DNA of 64,000 bases from Thermoplasmata archaeon (GCA_030038095.1 JASHPK010000033.1:1-64000), one strand, 5' to 3'. Shown: positions 29,164-40,243, numbered from the stretch's first letter. Program-made: numbers and translations. The notes: generated by a model not told the origin, from the letters alone.

Positions 29164-30038
29164 ACGGAACTTCGACCGCGCACGCGGCGATCACGATCGT
29201 GAACGCTCTCCCCACGGGCGTCGGATGCGCCCTCGGCATCTCGCTCGAGGCCACCGCGCGGGTCTCTCTCGAGGCCCTCGGCCCGGGCGCCCCGAGCCTC
29301 TTCGAGGTCGACGGTCCGGCCGATTCCCCCCTCGTGCGCGAATCGCTCCGCGAGGCGCTCGCTTCGGCCTCGCCCGGCGCGGGGTACCGGGCGGCGGTCG
29401 GACTCAGCTCCGAGATTCCGCCGTCTCGGGGCCTCAAGAGTTCGAGCGCGGTCGCCTCCGCGGTCGCCGGCGCCACGTACCGGGCGCTCGGCCGCACGGT
29501 GCCCGCGCTCGAGCTCGCCCGACTGTCAGCCCGGGTGGGCCGGCGCGTCGGGGTCAGCGCGACCGGCGCCTTCGACGACGCGCTGGCCGGGCTCACGTCG
29601 GGGTTCCTGATCACGGACAACCGGGAGGACGCGCTCCTGCGGGCCGCTCCGGTCGATCCGTCCCTCCGGGTCGCGCTCCTCATTCCGCCCTCCGTCCACT
29701 CGCCGTCTCCGGACTGGAAGGCGGCCTTCGAGCGAAGAGCGGCGGAATCCCACGAGGCGATCGGCCACGCCGCCGAGGGCCGCTGGGGGGCGGCCTGTGA
29801 GCGGAACTCCGTCCTCGTCGAGGAGGTCATGGGGTACGACTACCGGGATCTTCGCAAGCGCCTGCGCGACCGGGGCGCCATCGCCTGCGGCGTGAGCGGT
29901 CTCGGGCCGACGCTCTCCGCTCTGGTCGCGGCGGACCACGCTGAGGACGTGCTCGCCGAACTTCCGGCCGGGCTCGGCGAGCGTCGGCTCGTGCCCGTGG
30001 CCTCCGGGGACCCCCTCGCCCCACGCGAGGAGCCGTGA
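29160..30038 (+). CDS. archaeal GHMP-family shikimate kinase
   Basis: NALPTGVGCALGISLEATA, SSEIPPSRGLKSSSAVASAVAGATYRAL, GVSGLGPTLSAL; within the aro operon. Confidence 0.93.
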   Translation: MNGTSTAHAAITIVNALPTGVGCALGISLEATARVSLEALGPGAPSLFEVDGPADSPLVRESLREALASASPGAGYRAAVGLSSEIPPSRGLKSSSAVASAVAGATYRALGRTVPALELARLSARVGRRVGVSATGAFDDALAGLTSGFLITDNREDALLRAAPVDPSLRVALLIPPSVHSPSPDWKAAFERRAAESHEAIGHAAEGRWGAACERNSVLVEEVMGYDYRDLRKRLRDRGAIACGVSGLGPTLSALVAADHAEDVLAELPAGLGERRLVPVASGDPLAPREEP

Positions 30039-31318
30039 CGGTCGTGGGAATCCGCCCTCGGTCCGTGCGCGGGGAGGTCGGCGCTCCGCCCTCGAAGAGT
30101 TACACCCACCGGGCGCTCGTGGTCGGGCACCTGTCCCGACGGCAATACCGGGTGCTTCACCCCCTCGACTCGGAAGACACCCGGGCCACGGCCAAGGCGA
30201 TCGAGGCGCTCGGGAGCCGGGTTCGACGCTCGGCCGACGAGTGGGTGGTGAGCCCCGGGCCGGACCGCGAAGGCACCGCGCCGTGCTCGATCGACTGCGG
30301 AGAGTCGGGCACGACCCTCCGCTTCGCCTCCGCCCTCGCCGCCGCCTCCGGGCGGCGCGTTCGCTTGAGCGGTCGAGGGCGCCTGCCCGGCCGCCCGATG
30401 GCGCCGTTGTGGAGGGCCCTCGGGGCCATGGGCGCTCGGACGCGTTCCCTCGGCGCCCGGGGGAAGACCCTGCCGGTGACGATCGAGGGGCCCATCGACG
30501 GGGCGGACGTCGCGGTCGAGGCGTCCGAGTCCTCCCAGTTCGCCTCCGCGCTGCTCCTGATCGCACCGGTCCTCGAGCGCTCGACGGTCCTCCGCCTCGA
30601 GGGTCGGGTCGTCTCGGAGCCGTACCTCGACGCCACCCTCTCCGTGCTGACGAGCTCGCGAATCCACGTCCGTCGGTCCGGGCGGCGGTTCGAGGTGGAG
30701 GGGCGCCAGCGCTACCAAGGTCGCCGATTCGCGGTACCGGGGGACGCCTCCTCCGCCGCGTACCTCTGGACCGCCGGAGCCCTCGCAGGGGGTCCGGTCC
30801 GCGTGCGGGGAATCCCGAGGGACCGACCCCAGGCGGACCTCGCCGTCCTCGACCTGTTCCGGGCCTCGGGCGCGGTCGTGCGGGAGGGCCGACGAGGCAT
30901 CTCGGTCTCCGCCGGAGCCCGCCACCGCCCGTTCTCGATCGACCTCACGCGCGCGCCGGACCTCTATCCGCTCGCGGGGGTGCTCGCCGCCGCGACCCCG
31001 GGCCGCTGCCGGTTGCGCGGAGCCCCCCACATCGTCCTCAAGGAGTCGGACCGACGCGCCGGCACCGAGCGGCTCGTGGCCGCGCTCGGCGGCCGCTGCC
31101 GACGGACCCGCTCGGGTCTCGAGATCGAAGGACGGGCGGAGCTCCCCGGATTCGTGCTGGAGCACGAGGACGACCATCGCCTCGTGATGAGCGCGGCCGT
31201 GGCCGCGCTCGCGGCGAGCTCGCCCTCTCGACTGGGAGACGCCGACGCGGTGCGCAAGTCGTTCCCGGGGTTCTGGCGCGCGCTCGTCGCGCTCGGGGCG
31301 GAGGGGCCGAGGCGATGA
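30035..31318 (+). CDS. aroA: 3-phosphoshikimate 1-carboxyvinyltransferase (EPSP synthase)
   Basis: PPSKSYTHRALVVGHL, DCGESGTTLRFASALAA, GRGRLPGRPM, ESSQFASALLL. Confidence 0.96.
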   Translation: MTVVGIRPRSVRGEVGAPPSKSYTHRALVVGHLSRRQYRVLHPLDSEDTRATAKAIEALGSRVRRSADEWVVSPGPDREGTAPCSIDCGESGTTLRFASALAAASGRRVRLSGRGRLPGRPMAPLWRALGAMGARTRSLGARGKTLPVTIEGPIDGADVAVEASESSQFASALLLIAPVLERSTVLRLEGRVVSEPYLDATLSVLTSSRIHVRRSGRRFEVEGRQRYQGRRFAVPGDASSAAYLWTAGALAGGPVRVRGIPRDRPQADLAVLDLFRASGAVVREGRRGISVSAGARHRPFSIDLTRAPDLYPLAGVLAAATPGRCRLRGAPHIVLKESDRRAGTERLVAALGGRCRRTRSGLEIEGRAELPGFVLEHEDDHRLVMSAAVAALAASSPSRLGDADAVRKSFPGFWRALVALGAEGPRR

Positions 31319-32397
31319 TGGGCTATGGCGAGCGCTTCCGCATCGCGCTCTTCGGTTCGAGCCACGGTCCCGAGGTCGGGGTCGAGATCCAAGGGATCCC
31401 CGCCGGAACGCCCATCGATCTCGCTCGCATCCAGGCCGCTCTCGACCGGCGTCGCCCGGTCGGCCGACGGCTCGCGACGCGGCGGGCGGAGGAGGATCGG
31501 CTTGTCGTGGATCGGGGCGTCGACCACGGGGTCTCGGACGGCGGGAGCTTCCGAGCCCACGTGGCGAACGAGGACGTTCGTCGCGAGCCCTACGACCGGA
31601 TGCAGGATACGCCTCGACCGGGTCACGCCGACTTCCCGGCGCGGATGCGCTACGGTCCCGACACGGACCTCTCGGGCGGTGGGATCTTCTCCGGGCGCAT
31701 GACCGTGGGGCTCGTCATCGCGGGCACGGTCGCCCGGTCGCTCCTCGATCCACTCGGCGTCGACCTCCTCGGCTACACCCGGGAGATCGGCCCGATCGAT
31801 GCCGCGGTGCCGGAGGGCGACCTCGCGACGCTGCGGGCCCGCGCCGCCCAGAACGAGGTCGGATGCCCCGATCCCGACGCCGCGTCGCGCATGGAGGCGG
31901 CGATCGCGGCGGCCCGCCGGGAGGGCGACAGTCTCGGCGGGGTGGTGGAGGTCCGCATCGAGGGGGTCCCCATCGGGGTCGGGGAGCCGTTCTTCGACTC
32001 GGTCGAGAGCGCGATCGCCCACCTCGCCTTCTCGGTTCCGGCGGTGAAGGCGATCGAGTTCGGGGCCGGGTTCCGGGCCGCCCGGATGCGCGGCAGCCAG
32101 CACAACGACCCGTTCATCTGGGCCGGCGATCGGGTGCGCACGGAGACGAACCACGCCGGGGGGATCCTGGGCGGCCTCGCGACCGGTATGCCGATCGTGT
32201 ACCGCGTCGCGGTGAAACCGACCTCGTCGATCGCGCGTCCCCAGCGCACGGTGCACCTGACGACCCACGAGCCGGCCACGCTCGTCGTGACCGGACGGCA
32301 CGATCCGTGCATCGTGCCCCGGGCCGTCGTGGTCCTCGAGTCCGTGGCCGCGATCGCGATCGCGGACCTCGCGCTCCGCGGAGGTTTCGTGCGATGA
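31315..32397 (+). CDS. aroC: chorismate synthase
   Basis: YGERFRIALFGSSHGPEVGVEIQGIPAG, RRPVGRR, RPGHADFPARMRYG, MRGSQHNDPF, NHAGGILGGLATGMPI. Confidence 0.97.
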   Translation: MMGYGERFRIALFGSSHGPEVGVEIQGIPAGTPIDLARIQAALDRRRPVGRRLATRRAEEDRLVVDRGVDHGVSDGGSFRAHVANEDVRREPYDRMQDTPRPGHADFPARMRYGPDTDLSGGGIFSGRMTVGLVIAGTVARSLLDPLGVDLLGYTREIGPIDAAVPEGDLATLRARAAQNEVGCPDPDAASRMEAAIAAARREGDSLGGVVEVRIEGVPIGVGEPFFDSVESAIAHLAFSVPAVKAIEFGAGFRAARMRGSQHNDPFIWAGDRVRTETNHAGGILGGLATGMPIVYRVAVKPTSSIARPQRTVHLTTHEPATLVVTGRHDPCIVPRAVVVLESVAAIAIADLALRGGFVR

Positions 32398-33476
32398 CCG
32401 AGGGCCGGATCCCGGCCGCGATCCTCGGCGCGGGAGGATACATCGGGCAGCATTTCGCCCGACTCCTCGCGGACCACCCGACATTCGAGCCCCTCGTCCT
32501 CGGCGCCGGGGAGCGTTCCGGAGGAAGGGCGCTCGAGGACCTCTGGCAGCTCACGGAAGCGATCCCGCCGGACCTCGCCCGGGTCCGTTTGAGCCCCGCC
32601 TCGCCCCGCAGCCTCGCCGCGTCCGGCATCCGCGTCGCCTTCTCCGCTCTTCCGAGCGGCACCGCGGGACCCATCGAGTCTGAGCTGGCCCGCCGGGGGA
32701 TCTCGGTCTTCACGAACGCGGCGGACCACCGAATGGATCCCCGCGTGCCGCTGCTCGTCCCCGAGGTCAATCGGGAACAGCTCCTCCTCGCGCGACGCCA
32801 GCCGAGGCGGGGCGGGATCGTCGTCGCGAACGCGAACTGCTCCACCACCGGCCTCGTCCTCGCGCTCCGACCCGTCTGGTCCCGGCTGGCTCCCCGCGCC
32901 GTCCATGCGAGCACGTACCAGGCTCTCTCCGGCGCCGGCTACCCCGGGGTACCCTCGCTGACGATCACCGACAACGTGGTACCGTTCATCCGGGAGGAAG
33001 AGGAGAAGGTCGCCCGCGAGTCGGCCAAGATCCTCGGCACGGTCCGAGGCTCGCGCGTGCGGCCGGACGAGACGCCGTTCCTCGTGCACTGCGCGCGCGT
33101 CGCGACGCGGGAGGGTCACCTCGAAGCCGTGACCGTCGAGGCGACCCGACGGCCGGATCGCGCGGAGCTGCTCCGCCGATGGAGCACGTTCGATCCGTTG
33201 AGCGCGTTCGCCCTGCCGACCGCCCCGCATCCCCCGGTCGAGCTGCGGCGAGAGGTCGACCGGCCCCAACCGCTCCGGGACCGGTGGGCGGGCCATCCGA
33301 CCCGCGCGCGGGGGATGGCCGCGGTCGTCGGGCGCGTCCGCTGGGATCCGCCGTTCCTGCGGTTCTACACCCTCTCGCACAACGCGGTCCGCGGCGGCGC
33401 CGGAGGGTCCGTCCTCAACGCCGAGCTCGCCCTCGCCCTCGGGGTCCTTCGCCCCGATGGCCGGAGGGCGCCGTGA
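32394..33476 (+). CDS. asd: aspartate-semialdehyde dehydrogenase
   Basis: AAILGAGGYIGQHFARLL, NANCSTTGLVLALRP active-site Cys, STYQALSGAGYPGV. Confidence 0.95.
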   Translation: MTEGRIPAAILGAGGYIGQHFARLLADHPTFEPLVLGAGERSGGRALEDLWQLTEAIPPDLARVRLSPASPRSLAASGIRVAFSALPSGTAGPIESELARRGISVFTNAADHRMDPRVPLLVPEVNREQLLLARRQPRRGGIVVANANCSTTGLVLALRPVWSRLAPRAVHASTYQALSGAGYPGVPSLTITDNVVPFIREEEEKVARESAKILGTVRGSRVRPDETPFLVHCARVATREGHLEAVTVEATRRPDRAELLRRWSTFDPLSAFALPTAPHPPVELRREVDRPQPLRDRWAGHPTRARGMAAVVGRVRWDPPFLRFYTLSHNAVRGGAGGSVLNAELALALGVLRPDGRRAP

Positions 33477-34792
33477 CCCGCCGCACCGCCCCGGTCGTCC
33501 TCAAGTTCGGCGGGGCTTCGCTCGAGGACCCCGAGCAGGTCGCCGGCGACATCCGCCAGGCCCAGCGGAATTCGACCGAGGTCGTGGTGGTGGCTTCCGC
33601 GCGCGAAGGGGTCACCGACCTCCTCAGCGCGTCCGCCCGCCACCCGCACTCCCAGGTCCAGCATGGCCGTCTCCTCGACGAGATCCGGGCGAGGCATCCG
33701 GGCCTCCCTCCCGTGGGCCGCCGGCACCTCGATCGCGTCCGCCGGCTCGTGGAGGCCCTCGAGCGATCGACCGCGCCCGACCCGGCTTTGACCGACCGAC
33801 TGCTGAGCGAGGGCGAGCGCCTCGCGGTCCACTGGCTCTCGGCCCGGCTCCGGGAGGACGGGATCCCGGCCGTGCCGGTGGAAGCGGACCACCTCGGGCT
33901 CATCACCGACAACGCCTACGGCGCCTCCTGCATCCTCCTCGACCGCTCCCGGGCCGCGGTGCGGCGGGGCCTCGGCCGGATCCTCGCACGGCACGATCTC
34001 CCGGTGGTCACCGGCTACTTCGGACGGAGCCTCGAGGGGCGCGTCGCGACGCTCGGCCGCGGGGGCTCCGACTATGCGGCCGCGGGGATCGGAGCGCTCC
34101 TCGGCGCGTCGCGCGTGGAGCTCGTCAAGCGGCACGTCGCGGTGCTCTCGGCGGATCCGCGAGAGGTCCCCGACGCCCGCCCGATTCCCGAGCTCTCGTA
34201 CGAGGAGGCGGAGGAGCTGGCCCAGTTCGGGGCCCGAGTTCTCCATCCGCTCACGATCGAGCCGGCCCGGGCCCAGGGCATCGTGCTGCGGGTCCGATCG
34301 CTCGACGACCCGAGCGTCGTGACGACGATCGCCCCGCCGCGGGCCGGCCGCCGCAACCGGGCGCTCACGGTCCTCCGGCCGCTCCGTCTGCTCCGCTTGA
34401 GGGTGCCCGGCGGTCGCCAGCGGCCGGGGATCGTCGCCGAGGTCTCCCAGCGGCTCGCGGCGGCCCACGTCAACCTCGTGCAGCTCTACACCTCCTCCGC
34501 GCTGCTCTGCCTGGTCCTCGAGCCGGAACAGGTCCTCCCCGGTCTTCGAGCGCTCGCGCCCGTCACGCGGGAGGCCGCCGCGATGGTCGATGGACCGTAT
34601 CGGGTCGCCCTCGTCACCGCGATCGGCGACGGGATCCTCGGAGACCTGCACCTCCTTCCCCCCGGTACGGTCTCGGAAGCCGAAGGGTTCAGCGCGACCC
34701 CTCGGGCGCTCTCCGTCGCGGTGCCCGAGTCCCGCGGCACCGAGGTCCTCCGCGCGCTCCACCGCGCGCTGGTCACGGGAGCCCCGACGTGA
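33473..34792 (+). CDS. aspartate kinase
   Basis: VVLKFGGASLEDPEQVAGDI, VVTGYFGRSLEGRVATLGRGGSDYAAAGIGALLGASRVELVK, C-terminal ACT-like region. Confidence 0.94.
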   Translation: MTRRTAPVVLKFGGASLEDPEQVAGDIRQAQRNSTEVVVVASAREGVTDLLSASARHPHSQVQHGRLLDEIRARHPGLPPVGRRHLDRVRRLVEALERSTAPDPALTDRLLSEGERLAVHWLSARLREDGIPAVPVEADHLGLITDNAYGASCILLDRSRAAVRRGLGRILARHDLPVVTGYFGRSLEGRVATLGRGGSDYAAAGIGALLGASRVELVKRHVAVLSADPREVPDARPIPELSYEEAEELAQFGARVLHPLTIEPARAQGIVLRVRSLDDPSVVTTIAPPRAGRRNRALTVLRPLRLLRLRVPGGRQRPGIVAEVSQRLAAAHVNLVQLYTSSALLCLVLEPEQVLPGLRALAPVTREAAAMVDGPYRVALVTAIGDGILGDLHLLPPGTVSEAEGFSATPRALSVAVPESRGTEVLRALHRALVTGAPT

Positions 34793-35994
34793 TGGACGCG
34801 TGGGAGGAGTTCGCGAGCCACGCCGCCGGGGCCGAGGTCGCTGGCTACTTCGAGACGGGCGCGGAACGGGGGCTGCGCCCGGCCTCGGCCACGTTCTTTG
34901 ACCGCGCCGAGGAGGTCGTGACGGTCGATCGACGGTCGAACTTCGACGCGCTGCGTCGGAGGTGCGACCGATTCCTCGAGGGAAGCCGGGACCGGGCCGC
35001 GATCGGCTACCTCGGGTTCGATGCGGTCGGCCTGGTCGAACCGGCCCTCCGAACGTTCCCGCCGGGTTCGCCGTTCCCGCTCGGCGAATTCGCGCTCGCC
35101 CGGAGGGTCACCGTCCGCCCCGCACCGCGCCGTCGATCCCCGGAAGCGCCGTCCCGGGAGCCGAAGCCGTCCCCCGGCCGCCCGCTCTCCGATACCCTGC
35201 CCGCCGCCCGCTACGCGGCGGCCGTGCGGCGGGTCGTGCACGACATCCGCGACGGGGAAGCCTTCCAGGTCGTGCTCGCGCACCGCCGCGAGTGGCGCCG
35301 CCCCCCCGATCTCCTCGAACGCGCGGGCCGCTTGAGAACGAGCGAGCGCTTCGCGTTCTTCTACTACCTCAAGTTCGGGGACCGCGAGCTCATCGGCGCG
35401 ACGCCGGAGTCGGTCGTCGAGGTCGCCCGGGACCGGGCGTACGTCAACCCCATCGCGGGGACTCTCCCGAGCGGCAGGACCTCGCAGCTCCGGCTCCCGC
35501 TCGCCGCGGACCCGAAGGAGCTCGCCGAGCACCGGATGCTCGTCGATCTCGCGCGGAACGACCTCGGCCGCGTCGGGCGGCCAGGAACGGTCCGCCTGCT
35601 CTGGCAGGAGCGGCGCGAGCGGTATGCGCGTCTCGAGCACCTCGTCAGCCGGGTGACCGCCCGGCTCGCGAAGGACGTCGACCCCTGGGTCACTCTGGCC
35701 GCCACGTTCCCCGCCGGGACGGTGAGCGGGGCCCCCAAGATCCGCGCCACCGAGATCCTCCGCCGGGAGGAGAAGACCTGGAGGGGACCCTACGCCGGGG
35801 TGGTCGGACTCGTGCGCCCGGGCGCCTACGCGGATTGGGCCCTCCTGATTCGGTCCGGTTTCGCCGCGGGCGCTCGCCTCTACTCGGCGGCGGGAGCCGG
35901 CATCGTGCACCGCTCGGAACCCGTCCGGGAGTTCCACGAGACCCTGGCGAAGCTCGCGCACGTCGAGGCCACCCTCGCGGGAGGCGCCCGGTGA
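34792..35994 (+). CDS. trpE: anthranilate synthase component I
   Basis: Chorismate-binding fold: GDGEAFQVVLAHRREW...GATPESVVEV...NPIAGTLPSGRT...EHRMLVDLARNDLGRV...TFPAGTVSGAPKIRA. Confidence 0.93.
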   Translation: MDAWEEFASHAAGAEVAGYFETGAERGLRPASATFFDRAEEVVTVDRRSNFDALRRRCDRFLEGSRDRAAIGYLGFDAVGLVEPALRTFPPGSPFPLGEFALARRVTVRPAPRRRSPEAPSREPKPSPGRPLSDTLPAARYAAAVRRVVHDIRDGEAFQVVLAHRREWRRPPDLLERAGRLRTSERFAFFYYLKFGDRELIGATPESVVEVARDRAYVNPIAGTLPSGRTSQLRLPLAADPKELAEHRMLVDLARNDLGRVGRPGTVRLLWQERRERYARLEHLVSRVTARLAKDVDPWVTLAATFPAGTVSGAPKIRATEILRREEKTWRGPYAGVVGLVRPGAYADWALLIRSGFAAGARLYSAAGAGIVHRSEPVREFHETLAKLAHVEATLAGGAR

Positions 35995-36572
35995 GGATCC
36001 TCCTCGTCGACCATGAGGACTCGTTCGTCCACAACCTGGAGCAGGCGATGCGATCGGCGGGGGCGAGCGTGCGCTGCGTCCGATGCACCCTCCCGATCTC
36101 GCAGGCCCTCCGTCTCGATCCGGACGGCGTCGTCCTTTCGCCGGGGCCCGGTCATCCGAGCGACCGACGGATCACGGGGCTCGCGCGGGCGCTCCTCGAC
36201 CGCTGGAGCACCGAGCGACCGTTCCTCGGGGTCTGCCTTGGCCACCAGTTGATCGGGGAGTACTTCGGCGCGCGCGTGGCGCTCGCGCCGGCTCCCGTGC
36301 ACGGGGAGGTCGGCGAGGTCCACCACGACGGCCGGGGGATCTTCGACGGCGTGCCGAGCCCGTTCCTCGGGGCGCGATACCATTCCCTCGTCGTGGACCG
36401 ACGCTCGGTTCCGGAGTGCCTTACCGTGAGCGCCCGGGGAGCCGACCGGATCGTGATGGGGCTCCGCCACGCCGAGCGACCGGTCGAGTCGGTCCAGTTC
36501 CACCCCGAGTCGTATCTGACCGAGGCCGGGCCCCAGATCCTCCGGAACTTCCTCGCTGAGGTGCGTCGTTGA
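35991..36572 (+). CDS. trpG: anthranilate synthase component II (glutamine amidotransferase)
   Basis: ILLVDHEDSFVHNL, LSPGPGHPSD, FLGVCLGHQLIGEYFG, VQFHPES. Confidence 0.96.
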   Translation: MRILLVDHEDSFVHNLEQAMRSAGASVRCVRCTLPISQALRLDPDGVVLSPGPGHPSDRRITGLARALLDRWSTERPFLGVCLGHQLIGEYFGARVALAPAPVHGEVGEVHHDGRGIFDGVPSPFLGARYHSLVVDRRSVPECLTVSARGADRIVMGLRHAERPVESVQFHPESYLTEAGPQILRNFLAEVRR

Positions 36573-37603
36573 TCGGCCCCGTCCTCGCCGCCCTGCTCGC
36601 CCCGGCCCCGCTCGACGCCCACGATGCGCGACGCACGTTCGACCTCCTGCTGGCCCCGGCCTCGACCGACGCGGAGCGGGCGTCGATCCTCGTCGCGCTC
36701 GCGAGCCGGCCGGACTCCCCCGCGGAGCTCACCGCCTTCGCCGGCGAGCTGCGGAGGCGGGCGAGCCCGTTCCCCGTCCCGCGTCGGGACGGCGCCATCG
36801 ATCTGTGCGGCACCGGCGGCGCGTCTCGCCCGTCCTTCAACGTCTCGACCGTGAGCGCCTTCGTGGTCGCGGCGGCGGGGACGCCGGTCGTGAAGCACGG
36901 GAACGCGAGCGCCCGCGGCCCGTGCGGGTCGAGCGACCTGCTCCTGGCGCTCGGTCTCCCGATCGATCGCGCTCCGAAGTTCGCGCGGGAGAGCTATCGT
37001 CGTTACGGGCTCGCCTTCCTGCACGCGCCCTTGTTCCATCCGACGACCCGCGCGGTGGGGCCGGCCCGGCGGCTCCTCGGCATCCCGACCCTCTTCAACC
37101 GTCTCGGCCCGCTGTCGAACCCGGCGGGGGTGCCGTACCAGGTGGTTGGCGTCCCGAACGCGGAGCTGGCCCGCACGATGGCCCTCGCGCTCGCGGGCCT
37201 CGGCACCCGCGGAGCGATCTCCATGTCCTCCGAGGAGGGGTGCGATGAGTTCTCCCCCCGGGAGCCGACGCACCTCTTCCGATGGACCGGCCAGGGCGTC
37301 GTGCGCGCGACCGTCCGTCCCGAGCTCCTGCTCCCGGGGGAGGACCGGCGCGGACCCTGGGGGGCGCTGACTCCGCCGGCGGCGGCCGAGGAGACCCGTC
37401 GGCTCCTCGCGGGAGGCGGGGGCGCCCGACGGGGATCGGTACTGCTCACGAGCGGGGCGGCGCTCTGGGTCTCGGGCCGCGCGCGGTCGCTCGCCTCGGG
37501 TCTCGAACGGGCGCGCGACGCCCTCGACTCCGGTCGTGCGGAGGAGCTCCTCCACCAGCTCGAGGCGCTCGCTCCGAGGTTCGCGGGCGCCCGGGGGGAG
37601 TGA
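36569..37603 (+). CDS. trpD: anthranilate phosphoribosyltransferase
   Basis: DLCGTGGASRPSFNVSTVSAFVVAAAGTPVVKHGNASARGPCGSSDLL; RRLLGIPTLFNRLGPLSNPAGVPYQVVGV; TTG start. Confidence 0.96.
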   Translation: MIGPVLAALLAPAPLDAHDARRTFDLLLAPASTDAERASILVALASRPDSPAELTAFAGELRRRASPFPVPRRDGAIDLCGTGGASRPSFNVSTVSAFVVAAAGTPVVKHGNASARGPCGSSDLLLALGLPIDRAPKFARESYRRYGLAFLHAPLFHPTTRAVGPARRLLGIPTLFNRLGPLSNPAGVPYQVVGVPNAELARTMALALAGLGTRGAISMSSEEGCDEFSPREPTHLFRWTGQGVVRATVRPELLLPGEDRRGPWGALTPPAAAEETRRLLAGGGGARRGSVLLTSGAALWVSGRARSLASGLERARDALDSGRAEELLHQLEALAPRFAGARGE

Positions 37604-38409
37604 TCGTGGGCTTCCTCGAGGAGATCCTCGCCGAGACCCGGCGGTCGATCCGCCAATCCGGGTACGTCGAGGGACTCGGGCCCGCGCCGGGGCGACCCGG
37701 CCCCAGCCTGCGCCGGGCGGTCGAGCGGGACCGGGCGCGAGGGGCGCTCGTGGTCGAGTACAAGCGGGTCTCCCCCGGGTCGGACCGGCCGGTCCTTCCC
37801 GAGCGTTCGGTCGCCGAATTCGCGCGGGCGATTGGGCCGACGCCGCCCACCGCGTACTCCTGCGTCGCCGCGACCCCCCGGTTCGGCGGCCGGCCGGGCG
37901 ACATCGCGGAGCTCCGTCGGAAGACCGACCTTCCGATTCTCTTCAAGGAGTTCGTGGTCGACCCCCTCCAGCTCGACGTCGCGCGGCGCGCGGGGGCGAG
38001 CGCGGTGCTCCTGATCGCCCGCCTCGGCCTCCCCGAGCTCCCGGCGCCGGTGCCGATCCCCGAGCTCGCCCGGGCGGCGCACGAACGGGGCCTCGAGGTG
38101 CTCCTTGAGCTCCACGCGCGCGGAGAGCTCAAACTGACCGGCGACGTGGAGGCCGACATGTACGGCGTGAACGTCCGCGACCTCGACAGCCTCCGCATCG
38201 AACGACCCACCGCGGAGGCGACGCTCGGGGCGGCCCACCATCTTCGGCCTCTCCTCGGCCTGAGCGGGGTCGAGGGACCGGCGGAGGCCCAACGCTTCTG
38301 GGAGCTCGGAGCGGACGGAATCCTGGTCGGCTCCGCGGTCGCGCGGAGCTCCGATCCCGTGACGTTCCTGCGGTCGCTCGGCCGGCGGGGCCGGGAGGCA
38401 CCGCCATGA
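37600..38409 (+). CDS. trpC: indole-3-glycerol phosphate synthase
   Basis: VVEYKRVSPGS, LFKEFVVDPLQLDVARRAGASAVLLIA, GVNVRDL, ELGADGILVGSAVARSSDP. Confidence 0.95.
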   Translation: MIVGFLEEILAETRRSIRQSGYVEGLGPAPGRPGPSLRRAVERDRARGALVVEYKRVSPGSDRPVLPERSVAEFARAIGPTPPTAYSCVAATPRFGGRPGDIAELRRKTDLPILFKEFVVDPLQLDVARRAGASAVLLIARLGLPELPAPVPIPELARAAHERGLEVLLELHARGELKLTGDVEADMYGVNVRDLDSLRIERPTAEATLGAAHHLRPLLGLSGVEGPAEAQRFWELGADGILVGSAVARSSDPVTFLRSLGRRGREAPP

Positions 38410-39050
38410 GGACATTCGTCAAGTTCTGCGGCCTCCGGACGGTCGAAGCGGTGCGCGCCGTCCCCGCCGGTGGCGCCGCCGGGTTCGTGATCGACGTGCC
38501 CGGCTCGTCCCGCTCGCTCTCCGTCGCGGAGGCGGGAGGACTCATGGAGGCCGTACCGCCCGAGGCGGAGGCCTGGGCGGTCGTGGTCGAACCGACGGCG
38601 GAGCTGGTGCATCGCCTGTTCGACGAACTCGGGGTCGACCGGGTGCAGGTGTACGGCCCGGTGCCCGGGGACCTCGAGTTCCTCGAGATCCATCACCTCG
38701 TCCCTTCCGTCCCGATCTCCCCCGCTCCCGGCGGGCCCGAACCGACCGTGCCCCCGGCCGAGGACTATCCGAGGATCCATCTCGATGCGGCCGGCCAGCC
38801 CCTCCCGGGCGGCAGCGGGGTCCGCCCCGACTGGGAGACCTGCGCGGCGATCGTCGACCGGCACCCCGGGCGCAAGTTCGTGCTCGCGGGCGGCCTCTCC
38901 GCCGAGAACGTCGCCGACGCGCTCGCCACGGTCCGTCCGTGGGGCGTCGACGTCTCCTCGGGCATCGAAATCGCTCCGGGAGTCAAGGACCTCGGCCGGA
39001 TGCACGCGTTCGTCGCCGCGGTCGAGGAGTACGAGTCGAAGAATGCCTAG
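38406..39050 (+). CDS. trpF: phosphoribosylanthranilate isomerase
   Basis: [47 protein letters not shown]. Confidence 0.94.
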   Translation: MRTFVKFCGLRTVEAVRAVPAGGAAGFVIDVPGSSRSLSVAEAGGLMEAVPPEAEAWAVVVEPTAELVHRLFDELGVDRVQVYGPVPGDLEFLEIHHLVPSVPISPAPGGPEPTVPPAEDYPRIHLDAAGQPLPGGSGVRPDWETCAAIVDRHPGRKFVLAGGLSAENVADALATVRPWGVDVSSGIEIAPGVKDLGRMHAFVAAVEEYESKNA

Positions 39051-40203
39051 GCGGTTCGGCCCGTACGGTGGCGCCTACGTCCCCGAGACCCTGGTCCCGG
39101 CCCTCACGGAGCTCGAAGCGACGTGGAGGTCCGCGCGACGCGACCCGGCGTTCCGCTCCGAGCTCCGTCGCCTCTCGACCACCCTCGGAGGTCGACCGAC
39201 GCCCCTCTACTTCGCCGAGAACCTGACCCGACGGGCGCGAGGGGCCGAGATCTGGCTGAAGCGAGAGGACCTGCTCCACGGAGGCGCGCACAAGTTCAAC
39301 AACGCGCTCGGCCAGGGGCTTCTCGCCCGCCGGATGGGCAAGCCCCGGCTGATCGCGGAGACCGGGGCGGGCCAGCACGGGGTGGCGACCGCGATGATCG
39401 GCGCCGCGCTCCGCCTCGAGACCGAGGTCTACATGGGGGAGGTCGACATGGAGCGCCAGCGTCCGAACGTCGAGCGGATGCGCCTGCTCGGGGCCCGCGT
39501 GATCCCGGTCTCCACGGGCAGCCGCACGCTGAAGGACGCGATCAACGCCGCGCTCCGGGACTGGATCACGAACGTGCGGACCACGCACTACCTGCTCGGA
39601 TCCGCCGTGGGGCCGCACCCGTTCCCGTCCATCGTCGCGGACTTCCAGAGCGTGATCGGCCGGGAGATCCGAACGCAGTCGCGCCGGGCCTTCGGCCGTC
39701 TGCCGGACCTCGCCGTCGCGTGCGTCGGGGGCGGGTCCAACGCGATCGGGACCTTCCATCCGCTGCTCCGCACCCCGGTCGAGCTCTGGGGGGTCGAGGC
39801 GGGTGGGCCGCGCGGACGGTCGCGCGGAGCGGCCTCGCTCACGCGGGGCGCGCCGGGGATCCTCCACGGCAGCCTTTCCTACGTGTTGCAGGACCGCGAC
39901 GGGCAGGTCGCAGCGACCGAGAGCATCTCGGCCGGGCTCGACTACGCCGGCGTCGGACCGGAGCACGCCTGGCTCCGGGATTCCGGGCGGGTCCGGTACC
40001 TCGCGGTGCACGACGACGAAGCCCTGCGTGCGTTCCACTGGCTCGCGGAGGACGAGGGGATCCTCCCCGCCCTCGAGCCGGCCCACGCGATCTTCGCGGC
40101 GGTCGGAGCGGCGCGTCGCCGACCCCGCTCGCAGCGGATCGTCGTCACCCTCTCCGGACGGGGGGACAAGGACCTCGAGGTGGTCACCCACGCCGCTCGC
40201 TGA
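39043..40203 (+). CDS. trpB: tryptophan synthase beta subunit
   Basis: [59 protein letters not shown]. Confidence 0.97.
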   Translation: MPRRFGPYGGAYVPETLVPALTELEATWRSARRDPAFRSELRRLSTTLGGRPTPLYFAENLTRRARGAEIWLKREDLLHGGAHKFNNALGQGLLARRMGKPRLIAETGAGQHGVATAMIGAALRLETEVYMGEVDMERQRPNVERMRLLGARVIPVSTGSRTLKDAINAALRDWITNVRTTHYLLGSAVGPHPFPSIVADFQSVIGREIRTQSRRAFGRLPDLAVACVGGGSNAIGTFHPLLRTPVELWGVEAGGPRGRSRGAASLTRGAPGILHGSLSYVLQDRDGQVAATESISAGLDYAGVGPEHAWLRDSGRVRYLAVHDDEALRAFHWLAEDEGILPALEPAHAIFAAVGAARRRPRSQRIVVTLSGRGDKDLEVVTHAAR

Positions 40204-40243
40204 CGCGCTCCAAGGTTCCCGGGACGGTCGCGGGCCGATCGTC